Positions 35,246 through 41,470 of a stretch of 41,470 nucleotides of DNA are shown one piece after another. This stretch comes from Gemmatimonadaceae bacterium. GTDB taxonomy: Bacteria; Gemmatimonadota; Gemmatimonadetes; Gemmatimonadales; Gemmatimonadaceae. How positions within the stretch are numbered: position 1 is the first letter of the stretch; each line of letters starts with the position of its first letter. Location: assembly GCA_036496605.1 (NCBI GenBank), contig DASXKV010000063.1, forward strand, positions 1 through 41,470. The letters are read 5' to 3'. The notes beneath the pieces were generated by a model that made no database searches, was not told the origin of the DNA, and was given only the letters and a program-made list of their open reading frames with translations. The position numbers and the translations under genes were made by a program.

Positions 35246-36124
35246 TTAGTAATTCATCTTCGCCAAATACTCATAGCTCGTCGTGATCGACGCGAACGGA
35301 TCCGCCGGCTGATCGTGCTCGACGAACGCGTGCTTGATGTGCGAGCCGTGCGCGGCGTCGTAGGCGAAGATCTTCGGGAAGTCGATCGACCCCTGGCCGA
35401 CTGCCGTCATCGTGTGTTCCGGATCAGCCTTCGCGTCCTTGACGTGCACCATCGATACGCGTCCCGGATACTTCTTCATGTACGCGAGCGGATCGGCGCC
35501 GCCGTGGACCATCCAGTAGAGGTCCATCTCGAAAGTCACGAGCGCGGGATCCGTGCTCTCGAAGAGCACGTCGAGCGGCAACGCGCCTTCGCCCGTGGAC
35601 GCGAGCTCGTAGTCGTGGTTGTGATAGGCGAACTGAAGACCCGCCTTCTTCGCGACCGCGCCCGCCTTGTTGAAATCGTCGGCGACGTGCTTGTAGGCGT
35701 CCGGCCCTTTCCGCTTCTCTTCCGGCGTCCACGCGATGGTCACGTATTGATGGCCGGCGATCTTCGCCTCGTCGACGGTCTTCTCCCACGCCGCGTGGTC
35801 CGCGGGATACGGGACGTGCGACGACGGCGCCGTGAGCTTGTACTTCGCCACCATCTCGCGGATCTCGTTAGGCGAGTGGTTGAAGTAGCCGGCGAACTCC
35901 ACTTCCTTGTAACCGATCTGTGCCACGCGTTCGAGCGTTCCCGGCACGTCCTTCGCCATCGCGTCGCGGACGGTGTAGAGTTGCAGGCCGACTTTCTTCA
36001 ACTTCCGGCTACCGAGCTGGAGTGAAAGCTCCTCGACTCGCCCCGGCTGCGGTCGCGCGGCCAGAGTCAATGCGGCGGCACCAAGTGTCGCGAGAAATGT
36101 GCGTCGATCCGTGGAATCGGACAT
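35246..36124 (-). CDS. Tat-exported sugar phosphate isomerase/epimerase-like TIM barrel
   Basis: 292 residues from the ATG at 36124. Tat signal DRRTFLATLGAAALTLAA. AP-endonuclease-2/xylose-isomerase-like barrel: KKVGLQLYTVRDAM, YKEVEFAGYFNH, GLQFAYHNHDYEL, VTFEMDLYWMVHGGADP, RVSMVHVKDAK, KHAFVEHDQP; the Glu, His, Asp and Glu residues in these blocks form the usual metal site. Family members isomerise or epimerise sugars, or act on 3-keto sugars, and sit next to DUF1080 and Gfo/Idh/MocA genes in glycoside-utilisation loci. First gene of a possible minus-strand group with the GMC and subunit-3 genes. Confidence 0.9.
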   Translation of the reverse strand: MSDSTDRRTFLATLGAAALTLAARPQPGRVEELSLQLGSRKLKKVGLQLYTVRDAMAKDVPGTLERVAQIGYKEVEFAGYFNHSPNEIREMVAKYKLTAPSSHVPYPADHAAWEKTVDEAKIAGHQYVTIAWTPEEKRKGPDAYKHVADDFNKAGAVAKKAGLQFAYHNHDYELASTGEGALPLDVLFESTDPALVTFEMDLYWMVHGGADPLAYMKKYPGRVSMVHVKDAKADPEHTMTAVGQGSIDFPKIFAYDAAHGSHIKHAFVEHDQPADPFASITTSYEYLAKMNY

Positions 36125-36234
36125 CGCAAGCGCTCCCGTGGAGGGTACAAGGTCGCGAAAGTATGAACTTGTGAGGCGGGGATGGGAAGGTGTAGCCCTC
36201 ATCCCAAAAGCGGCGAGGATCAGCAGTTCCGCAT

Positions 36235-36432
36235 CCCAGACCGTCGTTGGCCCCTGACGCAGCGAGAATCAACGGCTGTTTAACACGGACAAGGCCGGAC
36301 ACGCGCGGACAAAGCCGGACACTGCAAAAAAACGCGAGCGACTCCTTCAAGAGATCGTTAAACGCCCTCTTGATTTGTCCGGCTTTGTCGCAGTTGTCCG
36401 GCTTTGTCCGTTCACAGTCTGTTGATAGCTGC
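36235..36432. repeat. Dispersed repeat, copy 2 (cggaca family, inverted arms)
   Basis: About 198 bp, same orientation and end-to-end similar to copy 1 at 28463-28656: left arm of cggacaaggccgg-type units, right arm of tgtccggctttg-type units, identical 12-mer CCCAGACCGTCG at the left edge. Internal spacers differ. It occupies most of the 36125-36479 gap; the remaining 36125-36234 piece must carry the promoter of the TIM-barrel gene, but I see no clear one. No ORF, tnp gene or target-site duplication recognised. Confidence 0.85.
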
Positions 36433-36479
36433 GCCGCCGGTGACCGGCCATGGACCACGACGCAGAACAGCCAGATCAG

Positions 36480-36881
36480 CTAATGCGGCGTGATCGCCTC
36501 CGCCTCCCGCCTCGGGATCGCCACCGCCGTCACTGTCGGCGCCGCGACCGCCACCGTTGGCGCGCTCAGTGCGCCAGTTGCTCCACGCTCGACGAGCATC
36601 TTTGCGGCGAAGCGCTGTGCCTCCGAGAGACGCTCGATCTCGAGCGCGATCGCGTCGATTGCTCGTGAGAGCTCATCGTAGCGGACCTCGGTCACGAGCG
36701 ACGGAATCTCGATTCGATCGCGGAACGCTCGCCGCACGGCTCGCTTGGCCCCGAAATGCGCGCCGAGCCACGCACTGACGCTACCGACGAAGAGCGCGAC
36801 GCCGCCCGCGTAGACGAGGAGCATCGCTTCGCGATCGCGAAGCGCGCCATGAAATATCGAGTGAGAGATCCACGACCACAT
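36480..36881 (-). CDS. Small membrane protein with DAIAxExERxSExQR helix, second copy
   Basis: 133 residues from the ATG at 36881 (GAGG 8 nt upstream). N-terminal amphipathic segment MWSWISHSIFHGALRDRE, one membrane span (about 20-41, MLLVYAGGVALFVGSVSAWLG), basic linker, then the helix LSRAIDAIALEIERLSEAQR (residues 71-90) that matches the 88-residue protein at 10511-10777 in 17 of 29 aligned positions. The C-terminal 35 residues are Ala/Pro/Val-rich and probably disordered. Role unknown; same architecture in two places suggests a lineage-specific small family. Confidence 0.75.
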   Translation of the reverse strand: MWSWISHSIFHGALRDREAMLLVYAGGVALFVGSVSAWLGAHFGAKRAVRRAFRDRIEIPSLVTEVRYDELSRAIDAIALEIERLSEAQRFAAKMLVERGATGALSAPTVAVAAPTVTAVAIPRREAEAITPH

Positions 36882-36967
36882 TGGACGGTCCTCGACTGCG
36901 TGTGCCCTCGGAGTTGCGCCGGCGTCGGTGCGCTTCCCTACGCGGCCCACTCAGGATCTGGATTCAA

Positions 36968-37651
36968 TTACCGCGGCGCAATTGACCGTTGGAGCAACGG
37001 CCACGGATCGATCGCTTCGCCCGTCCACCACAGCTTCACGTCCTTGGGATGCGCGATCGCGAAGTGCAGGTGCGGCGTGTTCGCGGGGGCATCCCCCGTC
37101 GTCCCCACATAGCCGATCACTTCACCCTGCCGCAAGGGGAGTCCGTCGCGCATGCCGTCCGCATAGTGGTCGAGGTGCGCATACATCAGGACGAATCGGT
37201 CGCTCGCGTCGGCGGCGTAAACCATGAGGCCGCCATCGACGCTATTGTGCAGCTTCAGAATTCGGCCATCCGACGCCGAAACGACTGGCGTCCTCCCCGG
37301 CGCGAGAATGTCGAGCGCCTCGTGCTTCCGCGATCCTCCACCGCGGCGTTCGTTGAAGGTGTCACGGAGCTCGGACGGTTGCACGCCGGGCACGGGGATG
37401 ATCAGCTCCGCGCTCAAGGTCGCGAGATCCGACGAGGACGGCGGCAGCGCAACCGAGTCCGCAATCTCGCCAGGCGAGAGCGTCGTGCGCGGCGTCACGG
37501 AGACGGACTCCGGCGCTGGACGCGTCGCACTCAACACGATCGTCGTGTCGGTCGGGGTCGTGTCACGCGCGCTGTCCGAGGCGTGCTCGATCACGACCTT
37601 GCAGCCTAACGACAGGAGCCAAGGGAAGGCAGTGAGCAAACGCCAACGCAT
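36968..37651 (-). CDS. M23-family peptidase lipoprotein (LytM type)
   Basis: 227 residues. Signal with LSLGC (lipobox, Cys17). Disordered linker to about residue 82, then the LytM/peptidase-M23 domain: HEALDI (H110, D114) as first zinc ligands, YAHLDH (H159), and PHLHFAI (H194, H196), so all catalytic ligands are present. Cuts peptide cross-links of peptidoglycan or activates amidases; a lipoprotein anchor puts it at the envelope. Start position rests on the signal sequence. Upstream 37652-37749 is a short gap before the small membrane protein. Confidence 0.9.
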   Translation of the reverse strand: MRWRLLTAFPWLLSLGCKVVIEHASDSARDTTPTDTTIVLSATRPAPESVSVTPRTTLSPGEIADSVALPPSSSDLATLSAELIIPVPGVQPSELRDTFNERRGGGSRKHEALDILAPGRTPVVSASDGRILKLHNSVDGGLMVYAADASDRFVLMYAHLDHYADGMRDGLPLRQGEVIGYVGTTGDAPANTPHLHFAIAHPKDVKLWWTGEAIDPWPLLQRSIAPR

Positions 37652-37749
37652 TGTCGGAATCCCGGCAGCTGTTCAGCATGCGACACAGCGGGAATGACTA
37701 TTCCCCGCCGACTGGCCGAGATCTCGACTATGCCAGAATCGCGCCGAAC

Positions 37750-38049
37750 TCAGCTCTCCAGACCCGTCGTGTGCTCGCGACTCTCGGTGGCGCGACCCAT
37801 CGGAGAGTCCGCCGCTTCCACCGCGCCGGAGGGATGGTGACGTCGCGTTGCCCGCATTCCCATCGCGAGCATAATCAGCCCCACGACGAGCATGACGATC
37901 CCCCACCAGAGATTGATGTTGATGTCGAGGGATGTCTCGTACATCGCGTTGCCGTTCGTCGCGATGCCGTAGCCGCCGATGACGATGCCGAGCGCGGTGA
38001 AAAGCCCGCCAATGGGAAGTCGAAGATCGAGAGACGCAGCGCCGGACAT
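37750..38049 (-). CDS. Small two-helix membrane protein
   Basis: 99 residues. Two predicted membrane segments: LPIGGLFTALGIVIGGYGIAT and LWWGIVMLVVGLIMLAMGMRAT, joined by a polar loop with YETSLDININ, then a charged tail of about 30 residues. No enzyme motif; function unknown. It lies 118 nt downstream of the SSS symporter on the same strand, with a REP-like hairpin between them. Confidence 0.65.
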   Translation of the reverse strand: MSGAASLDLRLPIGGLFTALGIVIGGYGIATNGNAMYETSLDININLWWGIVMLVVGLIMLAMGMRATRRHHPSGAVEAADSPMGRATESREHTTGLES

Positions 38050-38065
38050 GGGTTCTCAGGTTGTT

Positions 38066-38163
38066 GTCATCCTGAGGAGCGAAGCGACGAAGGATCTACT
38101 GTTCTTGCCTAGATGGTTGCTTCCAAGAAGGGACGCTAGATCCTTCGCTTCGCTCAGGATGAC
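38066..38163. repeat. REP-like palindromic hairpin (catcctgag ... aaggatct)
   Basis: Left arm at 38066-38097 (starts GTCATCCTGAGGAGCGAAGC, ends AAGGATCT) and right arm at 38138-38163, its reverse complement (AGATCCTTCGCTTCGCTCAG onward). About 40 nt separate them. The word CATCCTGAGCGAAGCGAAGG is an abundant intergenic palindrome in many soil-bacterial genomes. It sits 5 nt past the symporter's stop, so it may protect its mRNA 3' end or end transcription. Confidence 0.85.
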
Positions 38164-38167
38164 ATGG

Positions 38168-39925
38168 TCAAAAGAATACAAAGTTCAGTAACAACGTCAT
38201 CACCAACACGATCCCGCCGAGTGTCATCGGCCGCTGCCAGAAGTGGCGCTCATTGTCGCGTGGACGTGGCGTGAGTGCATAGACGAGACCATGAAGCTCC
38301 TTGTCCGGGCGCGGTTGCGTCGCGAGACTGACGACGATCGTCACCACAGTGCACGTCAGCCAAGCGGTGATCGCGGTCCAGAACGTCTGCGACATCTCAC
38401 TCGGATACATGTGAATGACGCCGAGGTAACCGCCCTTGATGCCTGGCACCGCGCCCGCCGGCAACGTGAGCCCATGATGGACTGCGGCGCCTAACGTGCC
38501 GCAGAGCAGTCCAGTGAACGCGCCGTGTCCCGTGCTGCGACGCCAGAACATGCCGAGGAAAAAGGTGGCGAACAGGGGCGCATTCACAAAGGCAAAGACA
38601 AGCTGCAACAGATCCATGATGTTATTGAAGGCGCTCGCGACGTATGCGGCCGCGATCGCGAGCACGATGCCCGCGACCGTCGCCGCGCGGCCCATCCAGA
38701 GATAGTGCGAGTCGGACGCGCCTTTCCGGATATGCGCCTGGTAGATGTCGTACGTCCACACCGTATTGAATGCGGTGACGTTCCCCGCCATGCCCGACAT
38801 GAAGGATGCGAGCAGCGCCGTTAGGCCAAGGCCGAGCATCCCTGTCGGGAAGAGACGCATCAGCAGCATTGGCGTCGCGAGATCATAGTCGAGCACCGGA
38901 TGTCCGGCGCCATCGAGGAGCGGCGCACCGGCCGCGGTCAGCTTCGCGGGAATCAAACCCTGACCGATGCCGTGCGTACCGCTCAGCACCAGCGCGATCA
39001 TTCCCGGGAGAATGACAAGAAATGGGAAGAACATCTTCGGGAACGCGGCGATGAGCGGCGTTCGCCGTGCCGCCGTCATCGACTCGGCGGCCATCGCGCG
39101 CTGCACGACGAGGAAGTCCGTACACCAGTAGCCGAACGACAGCACGAATCCGAGTCCCATGACGAGCCCGAACCATTCGACGCCGATGGGATTCTGCGAC
39201 GCGCTCCCCATCGTGCGCCAGGCGTGCGTGTACGCGTCAGGGGCGAACCCGCGCGACGTAGACAGCGCGGCGAGTTGTGTCGAGAGGCCGTGCCACCCGC
39301 CGACGGCCGTCAACCCGAGATACACCAGCGGCAGGAAACCGAATACGATGAGGAAAAACTGAAGCACTTCGTTATAAATGGCGCTCGTAAGGCCGCCCAA
39401 CAGGATGTAGACGAGGACGATGATCGCGGCAACGATGATACTCGCGTCGAAGCTCCAACCGAGGAGCAGGTTCAGCAACTTGCCAAGCGCGTACATCGAG
39501 ATGCCGGACGAGAAGACCGTCATGACCGCGAACGACACCGCATTCAATGTTCGCGTCTTCTCATCGAAGCGCATCTTCAGGTATTCGGGGACGGAGCGCG
39601 CGCGCGATCCATAGTAAAACGGCATCATGAACAGGCCGACGAACACCATCGCCGGGATTGCGCCGATCCAGTAGAAATGGCTCGTCGCAATGCCATACTT
39701 CGCGCCGGACGCCCCCATCCCCAGGACCTCCTGCGCGCCCAGATTCGCGGAAATAAATGCGAGCCCCGTGACCCACGGCGGCAGCGACCGGCCGGAGAGA
39801 AAGAAGTCCGTGCTCGTGCGCATCAGACGCCGCAGCAGCCAGCCGACCGCGAGGACAGCGGCGAAGTACACCGCCATCACGACGTAGTCGATCGGGGCGA
39901 GGTGGGCCTGGCGTACGATGTCCAT
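38168..39925 (-). CDS. Sodium:solute symporter (SSS family, SGLT-like)
   Basis: 585 residues, at least 13 predicted helices. Start at 39925 has a GAGGTG ribosome site. Family landmarks: DYVVMAVYFAAVLAVGWLLRRLMRTSTDFFLSGRSLPPWVTGLAFISANLGAQE, RSVPEYLKMRF, LLGGLTSAIYNEVLQFF and FSYWCTDFLVVQRAMAAES-like YWCTDFLVVQRAMAAES. Resembles bacterial sodium/glucose (galactose) symporters; sugars or another organic solute are the likely substrate. It could take up monosaccharides released by the exported enzymes upstream, an inference from the neighbourhood. Confidence 0.9.
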   Translation of the reverse strand: MDIVRQAHLAPIDYVVMAVYFAAVLAVGWLLRRLMRTSTDFFLSGRSLPPWVTGLAFISANLGAQEVLGMGASGAKYGIATSHFYWIGAIPAMVFVGLFMMPFYYGSRARSVPEYLKMRFDEKTRTLNAVSFAVMTVFSSGISMYALGKLLNLLLGWSFDASIIVAAIIVLVYILLGGLTSAIYNEVLQFFLIVFGFLPLVYLGLTAVGGWHGLSTQLAALSTSRGFAPDAYTHAWRTMGSASQNPIGVEWFGLVMGLGFVLSFGYWCTDFLVVQRAMAAESMTAARRTPLIAAFPKMFFPFLVILPGMIALVLSGTHGIGQGLIPAKLTAAGAPLLDGAGHPVLDYDLATPMLLMRLFPTGMLGLGLTALLASFMSGMAGNVTAFNTVWTYDIYQAHIRKGASDSHYLWMGRAATVAGIVLAIAAAYVASAFNNIMDLLQLVFAFVNAPLFATFFLGMFWRRSTGHGAFTGLLCGTLGAAVHHGLTLPAGAVPGIKGGYLGVIHMYPSEMSQTFWTAITAWLTCTVVTIVVSLATQPRPDKELHGLVYALTPRPRDNERHFWQRPMTLGGIVLVMTLLLNFVFF

Positions 39926-39946
39926 GTCACCTCGGCATTGTGAGGG

Positions 39947-40204
39947 TTAGACCTCGGGACTGGTGCGACGGATTCGCTCGCTCCGGTACCAGTGCACAAC
40001 GCGTTGCTCGACCTCGCTCGCGCGCTCCTGGCAGTCGAGCAGCTGCAGCGATCCAAAGAGCACGCCGTCGACGCGCACGCTCCAGAATGCCTCCCAGTGC
40101 AGCTCGTCGCGCTCGAAGCCGATCAACTCGGCAACGCGAAAACAGAGCGTGCACTCGAAGACGCGCGTATCGCGGAAAAAGACGAGCGTTTCGCCGACGG
40201 TCAC
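39947..40204 (-). CDS. Small hypothetical protein
   Basis: 85 residues from a GTG start with no clear ribosome site. Sequence ELHWEAFWSVRVDGVLFGSLQLLDCQERASEVEQRVVHWYR looks like a real folded alpha/beta protein, with two Cys at positions 18 and 21 in VFECTLCF. It could be a member of an uncharacterised group; I recognise no family. It sits between the symporter and the nitrilase-family gene, 21 nt ahead of the former on the same strand, so it may be the first gene of the unit. Overlapping plus-strand frames look worse. Confidence 0.45.
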   Translation of the reverse strand: MTVGETLVFFRDTRVFECTLCFRVAELIGFERDELHWEAFWSVRVDGVLFGSLQLLDCQERASEVEQRVVHWYRSERIRRTSPEV

Positions 40205-40284
40205 GGTGCGTGTTGGTGGGAGCTTCCTGCGTCGAAGCTACCGGGACTTCGAGGACTTCGAGATTGGCCTAACGACGAAGAGTC

Positions 40285-41130
40285 TTACTGGAACTCGACC
40301 TGCGTCTCGCGGGCCGCTTCGAGCTCGCGCAGGAACGGATATCGCGCGCGCACCAACTTAACCCGCGCCGGATCGATGTCGACCACCCTCGGCGCGTTGA
40401 CGCCGCCGCCGATGCCGACCGGCTCACCCCACGGATCGTACGCCACCGATCCGCCGTCGTATTCGACGCCGTCACCGATCCCCGTGCGATTGACCGCAAC
40501 CACGTAGCACTGATTCTCGATCGCCCGTGCGCGCGTCAGCACGTCCCAGTGTGCGCGGCGACGGTCCGGCCAATTGGCGACGAGGAGCACCGCGTCCACA
40601 TCCGGTGCCACCGCGCGGAACAGTTCGGGGAAACGAAGATCGAAGCAGATGAAAAGCCCGACGCGTGCCCCTTCGATCGTCACCACAACGGGTCCATCGC
40701 CTGGTGCGTAGACCTCGTGTTCGCCCGCGTACGCGAAGAGCCGCTGCTTGCGATAGATCGCAGCGATGCTTCCCGCGGGATCGAAGAGCACCGCGGCGTT
40801 CACCAAACGCGCGGGCGTTGTTTCACGCACTGCGAGTCCCGCGAGCACCCATACACGGTGCTCCCGCGCGGCAGCCGCGAGCGCGCCGCTCGCGCCTTTC
40901 TCCGGCGTAAGTGCCTCCGCCCACCGGGTGCCTTCCATCGTGAAGCCCGTCGAACACATCTCGGGTAGTACGACGACTCGCGCGCGCAACCGCGCTGCGC
41001 CCGCGATCACGTCACGTGCGCGTCGTAATGATGTGTCGGGATCGTGCCAACCGGTGTCGTACTCGCCGAGCGCAACGCGCAGTGGCGGCGCGGCGGATGT
41101 ACCGGATTCGGGGGAAGTGAACTCCGGCAC
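40285..41130 (-). CDS. Carbon-nitrogen hydrolase (nitrilase superfamily, omega-amidase-like)
   Basis: 281 residues from the GTG at 41130, which has GAGGAG 5 nt upstream; the open frame continues into the tRNA gene, so the earlier ATG is excluded. Catalytic triad: Glu57 in LPEMCSTGF, Lys128 in YRKQRLFAY, Cys162 in ICFDLRFPE. The motifs match the Nit2/YafV group, which hydrolyse alpha-ketoglutaramate and related omega-amides in cytoplasmic metabolite repair. C-terminal tail ends RETQVEFQ. Upstream of it lies tRNA-Asn on the same strand, about 50 nt away. Confidence 0.9.
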   Translation of the reverse strand: MPEFTSPESGTSAAPPLRVALGEYDTGWHDPDTSLRRARDVIAGAARLRARVVVLPEMCSTGFTMEGTRWAEALTPEKGASGALAAAAREHRVWVLAGLAVRETTPARLVNAAVLFDPAGSIAAIYRKQRLFAYAGEHEVYAPGDGPVVVTIEGARVGLFICFDLRFPELFRAVAPDVDAVLLVANWPDRRRAHWDVLTRARAIENQCYVVAVNRTGIGDGVEYDGGSVAYDPWGEPVGIGGGVNAPRVVDIDPARVKLVRARYPFLRELEAARETQVEFQ

Positions 41131-41181
41131 TGCGACTCCTCGAGGAGGGTGCGTCGTGCGACGAATGCTGCGGCGAAAAAA

Positions 41182-41254
41182 CTGGGGCGGGAGGACTCGA
41201 ACCTCCAACTTCCCGGTTAACAGCCGGGCGGTCTGCCAGTTGACCTACACCCCA
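41182..41254 (-). tRNA. tRNA-Asn (anticodon GTT)
   Basis: 73 nt on the minus strand. Acceptor stem TGGGGTG pairs with CGCCCCA (one G-U), discriminator G as usual for tRNA-Asn, anticodon loop CTGTTAA with GTT at the centre between 5-bp CCCGG stems, T arm GGAGGTTCGAGTCCTCC. No CCA is encoded. A run of six T follows, which may end transcription. Confidence 0.95.
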
Positions 41255-41307
41255 AAAGGATAGACGCCGAGGAAACCCAAACAAAACACGATAGATTAGG
41301 CGTGTCA

Positions 41308-41470
41308 ATGAACATCGTCACCGCAACACCGAGTGATCTGCCCGACATCGTGTCGCTGCTCAAGGCGGCGGCGCTCCCGGTCGCCGGAGTCGAGAACCAC
41401 ATCGAGACGTTTCTGGTTGCGCGCGATTCCGAGCGACTCTTGGGATGTGCAGCGGTGGAAGTGTACGGCC
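41308..41470 (+). CDS. GNAT acetyltransferase, ArsN2-like (truncated by window edge)
   Basis: Only the first 54 codons are visible. MNIVTATPSDLPDIVSLLKAAALPVAGVENHIETFLVARDSERLLGCAAVEVYG matches the start of ArsN2-type GNAT N-acetyltransferases (LLxAAxLPxxGVxxH and FLVAxDxxRLxGCAxLEVYG), which are linked to arsinothricin/arsenic resistance loci. The catalytic acetyl-CoA-binding part lies outside. A TAGATT hexamer 10 nt before the ATG may be its -10. Divergent from tRNA-Asn. Confidence 0.75.
   Translation, partial: MNIVTATPSDLPDIVSLLKAAALPVAGVENHIETFLVARDSERLLGCAAVEVYG

Larger units (their letters stand above)
465..40274. repeat. Dispersed octamer CGTTAGGC (36 copies of its GTTAGGC core, both strands)
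   Basis: My reading finds the 7-mer GTTAGGC or its complement 36 times, 31 of them as the full octamer. Examples: 466, 2410, 2726, 5231, 7826, 7877, 8491, 10791, 12278, 13521, 14404, 17839, 18694, 21517, 25140, 25651, 26844, 26992, 27486, 28056, 30078, 30816, 32117, 33235, 34437, 34679, 35867, 37604, 38490, 38820, 40267. About 5 copies of the 7-mer would be expected by chance. Most are inside genes, a few are between them. The longest gap is 21.5-25.1 kb. Confidence 0.9.

Noticed and set aside
34532-36025. 497-codon plus-strand open frame
   Set aside because: Crosses the GMC gene, array E and the TIM-barrel gene; codon shadow in GC-rich DNA.
465-40274. CGTTAGGC as a polarised Chi- or KOPS-like motif
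   Set aside because: Copies are split evenly between strands in this window, so no polarity is visible; a window spanning the terminus could not be excluded.
41130-41208. Longer nitrilase start at 41208
   Set aside because: It would lie inside the tRNA-Asn gene.

Overview
The window is GC-rich bacterial chromosome. No phage, integrase, transposase, plasmid or CRISPR genes were seen. Two SusC/SusD-type outer-membrane nutrient-uptake pairs, many lipoproteins and Tat-exported enzymes, a 3-keto-glycoside type enzyme set and a DUF3108 protein suggest a free-living didermic carbohydrate/peptide scavenger. The mix of Bacteroidetes-like families with very GC-rich codon use fits Gemmatimonadota best. 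Acidobacteriota or another soil lineage is not excluded, and this placement is inference.

Layout. 0-5 kb (minus): SusC/SusD pair 1, closed by a perfect 15-bp hairpin. 5.2-9.4 kb (minus): complete sugar-type ABC importer (binding lipoprotein, two permeases, ATPase), with each of the first three genes overlapping the next by 4 nt. 9.6-11.6 kb: PAP2 phosphatase, a small membrane protein and a DJ-1/PfpI protein. 11.7-16.1 kb (minus): SusC/SusD pair 2. 16.5-20.1 kb (minus): secreted S9 peptidase, a putative outer-membrane protein and a GHL10 glycoside-hydrolase-like protein. 20.3-22.7 kb (plus): lipoprotein plus PorV/TraF-like outer-membrane protein. 23.1-26.3 kb (plus): ABC exporter, DUF3108 protein and a lipoprotein. 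26.4-36.1 kb: DUF1080 (3-keto-disaccharide hydrolase family), MFS transporter, a His-rich secreted protein, methyltransferase, two Gfo/Idh/MocA oxidoreductases, gluconate-dehydrogenase-type subunit 3, GMC oxidoreductase and a Tat-exported TIM-barrel isomerase. 36.5-41.5 kb: a second small coiled-coil membrane protein, M23 lipoprotein, sodium:solute symporter, nitrilase-family hydrolase, tRNA-Asn and the start of an ArsN2-like acetyltransferase.

Working together: SusC/D pairs, the ABC importer, the MFS carrier and the SSS symporter offer several routes for sugars and oligomers across both membranes. The 26-36 kb enzymes look like an oxidise-hydrolyse-reduce route (glycoside to 3-keto-glycoside to free sugars), much of it exported.

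Three features are not explained by genes. (1) Seven intergenic low-complexity arrays in which a short tandem word (mostly 7 nt, once 14 nt) runs in one orientation and then in reverse complement; every one begins just past a gene's 3' end. (2) The word CGTTAGGC/GCCTAACG, found about 31 times, on both strands and in several reading frames, using otherwise rare codons. (3) Two non-adjacent small membrane proteins sharing a DAIA-E-ER-SE-QR helix.
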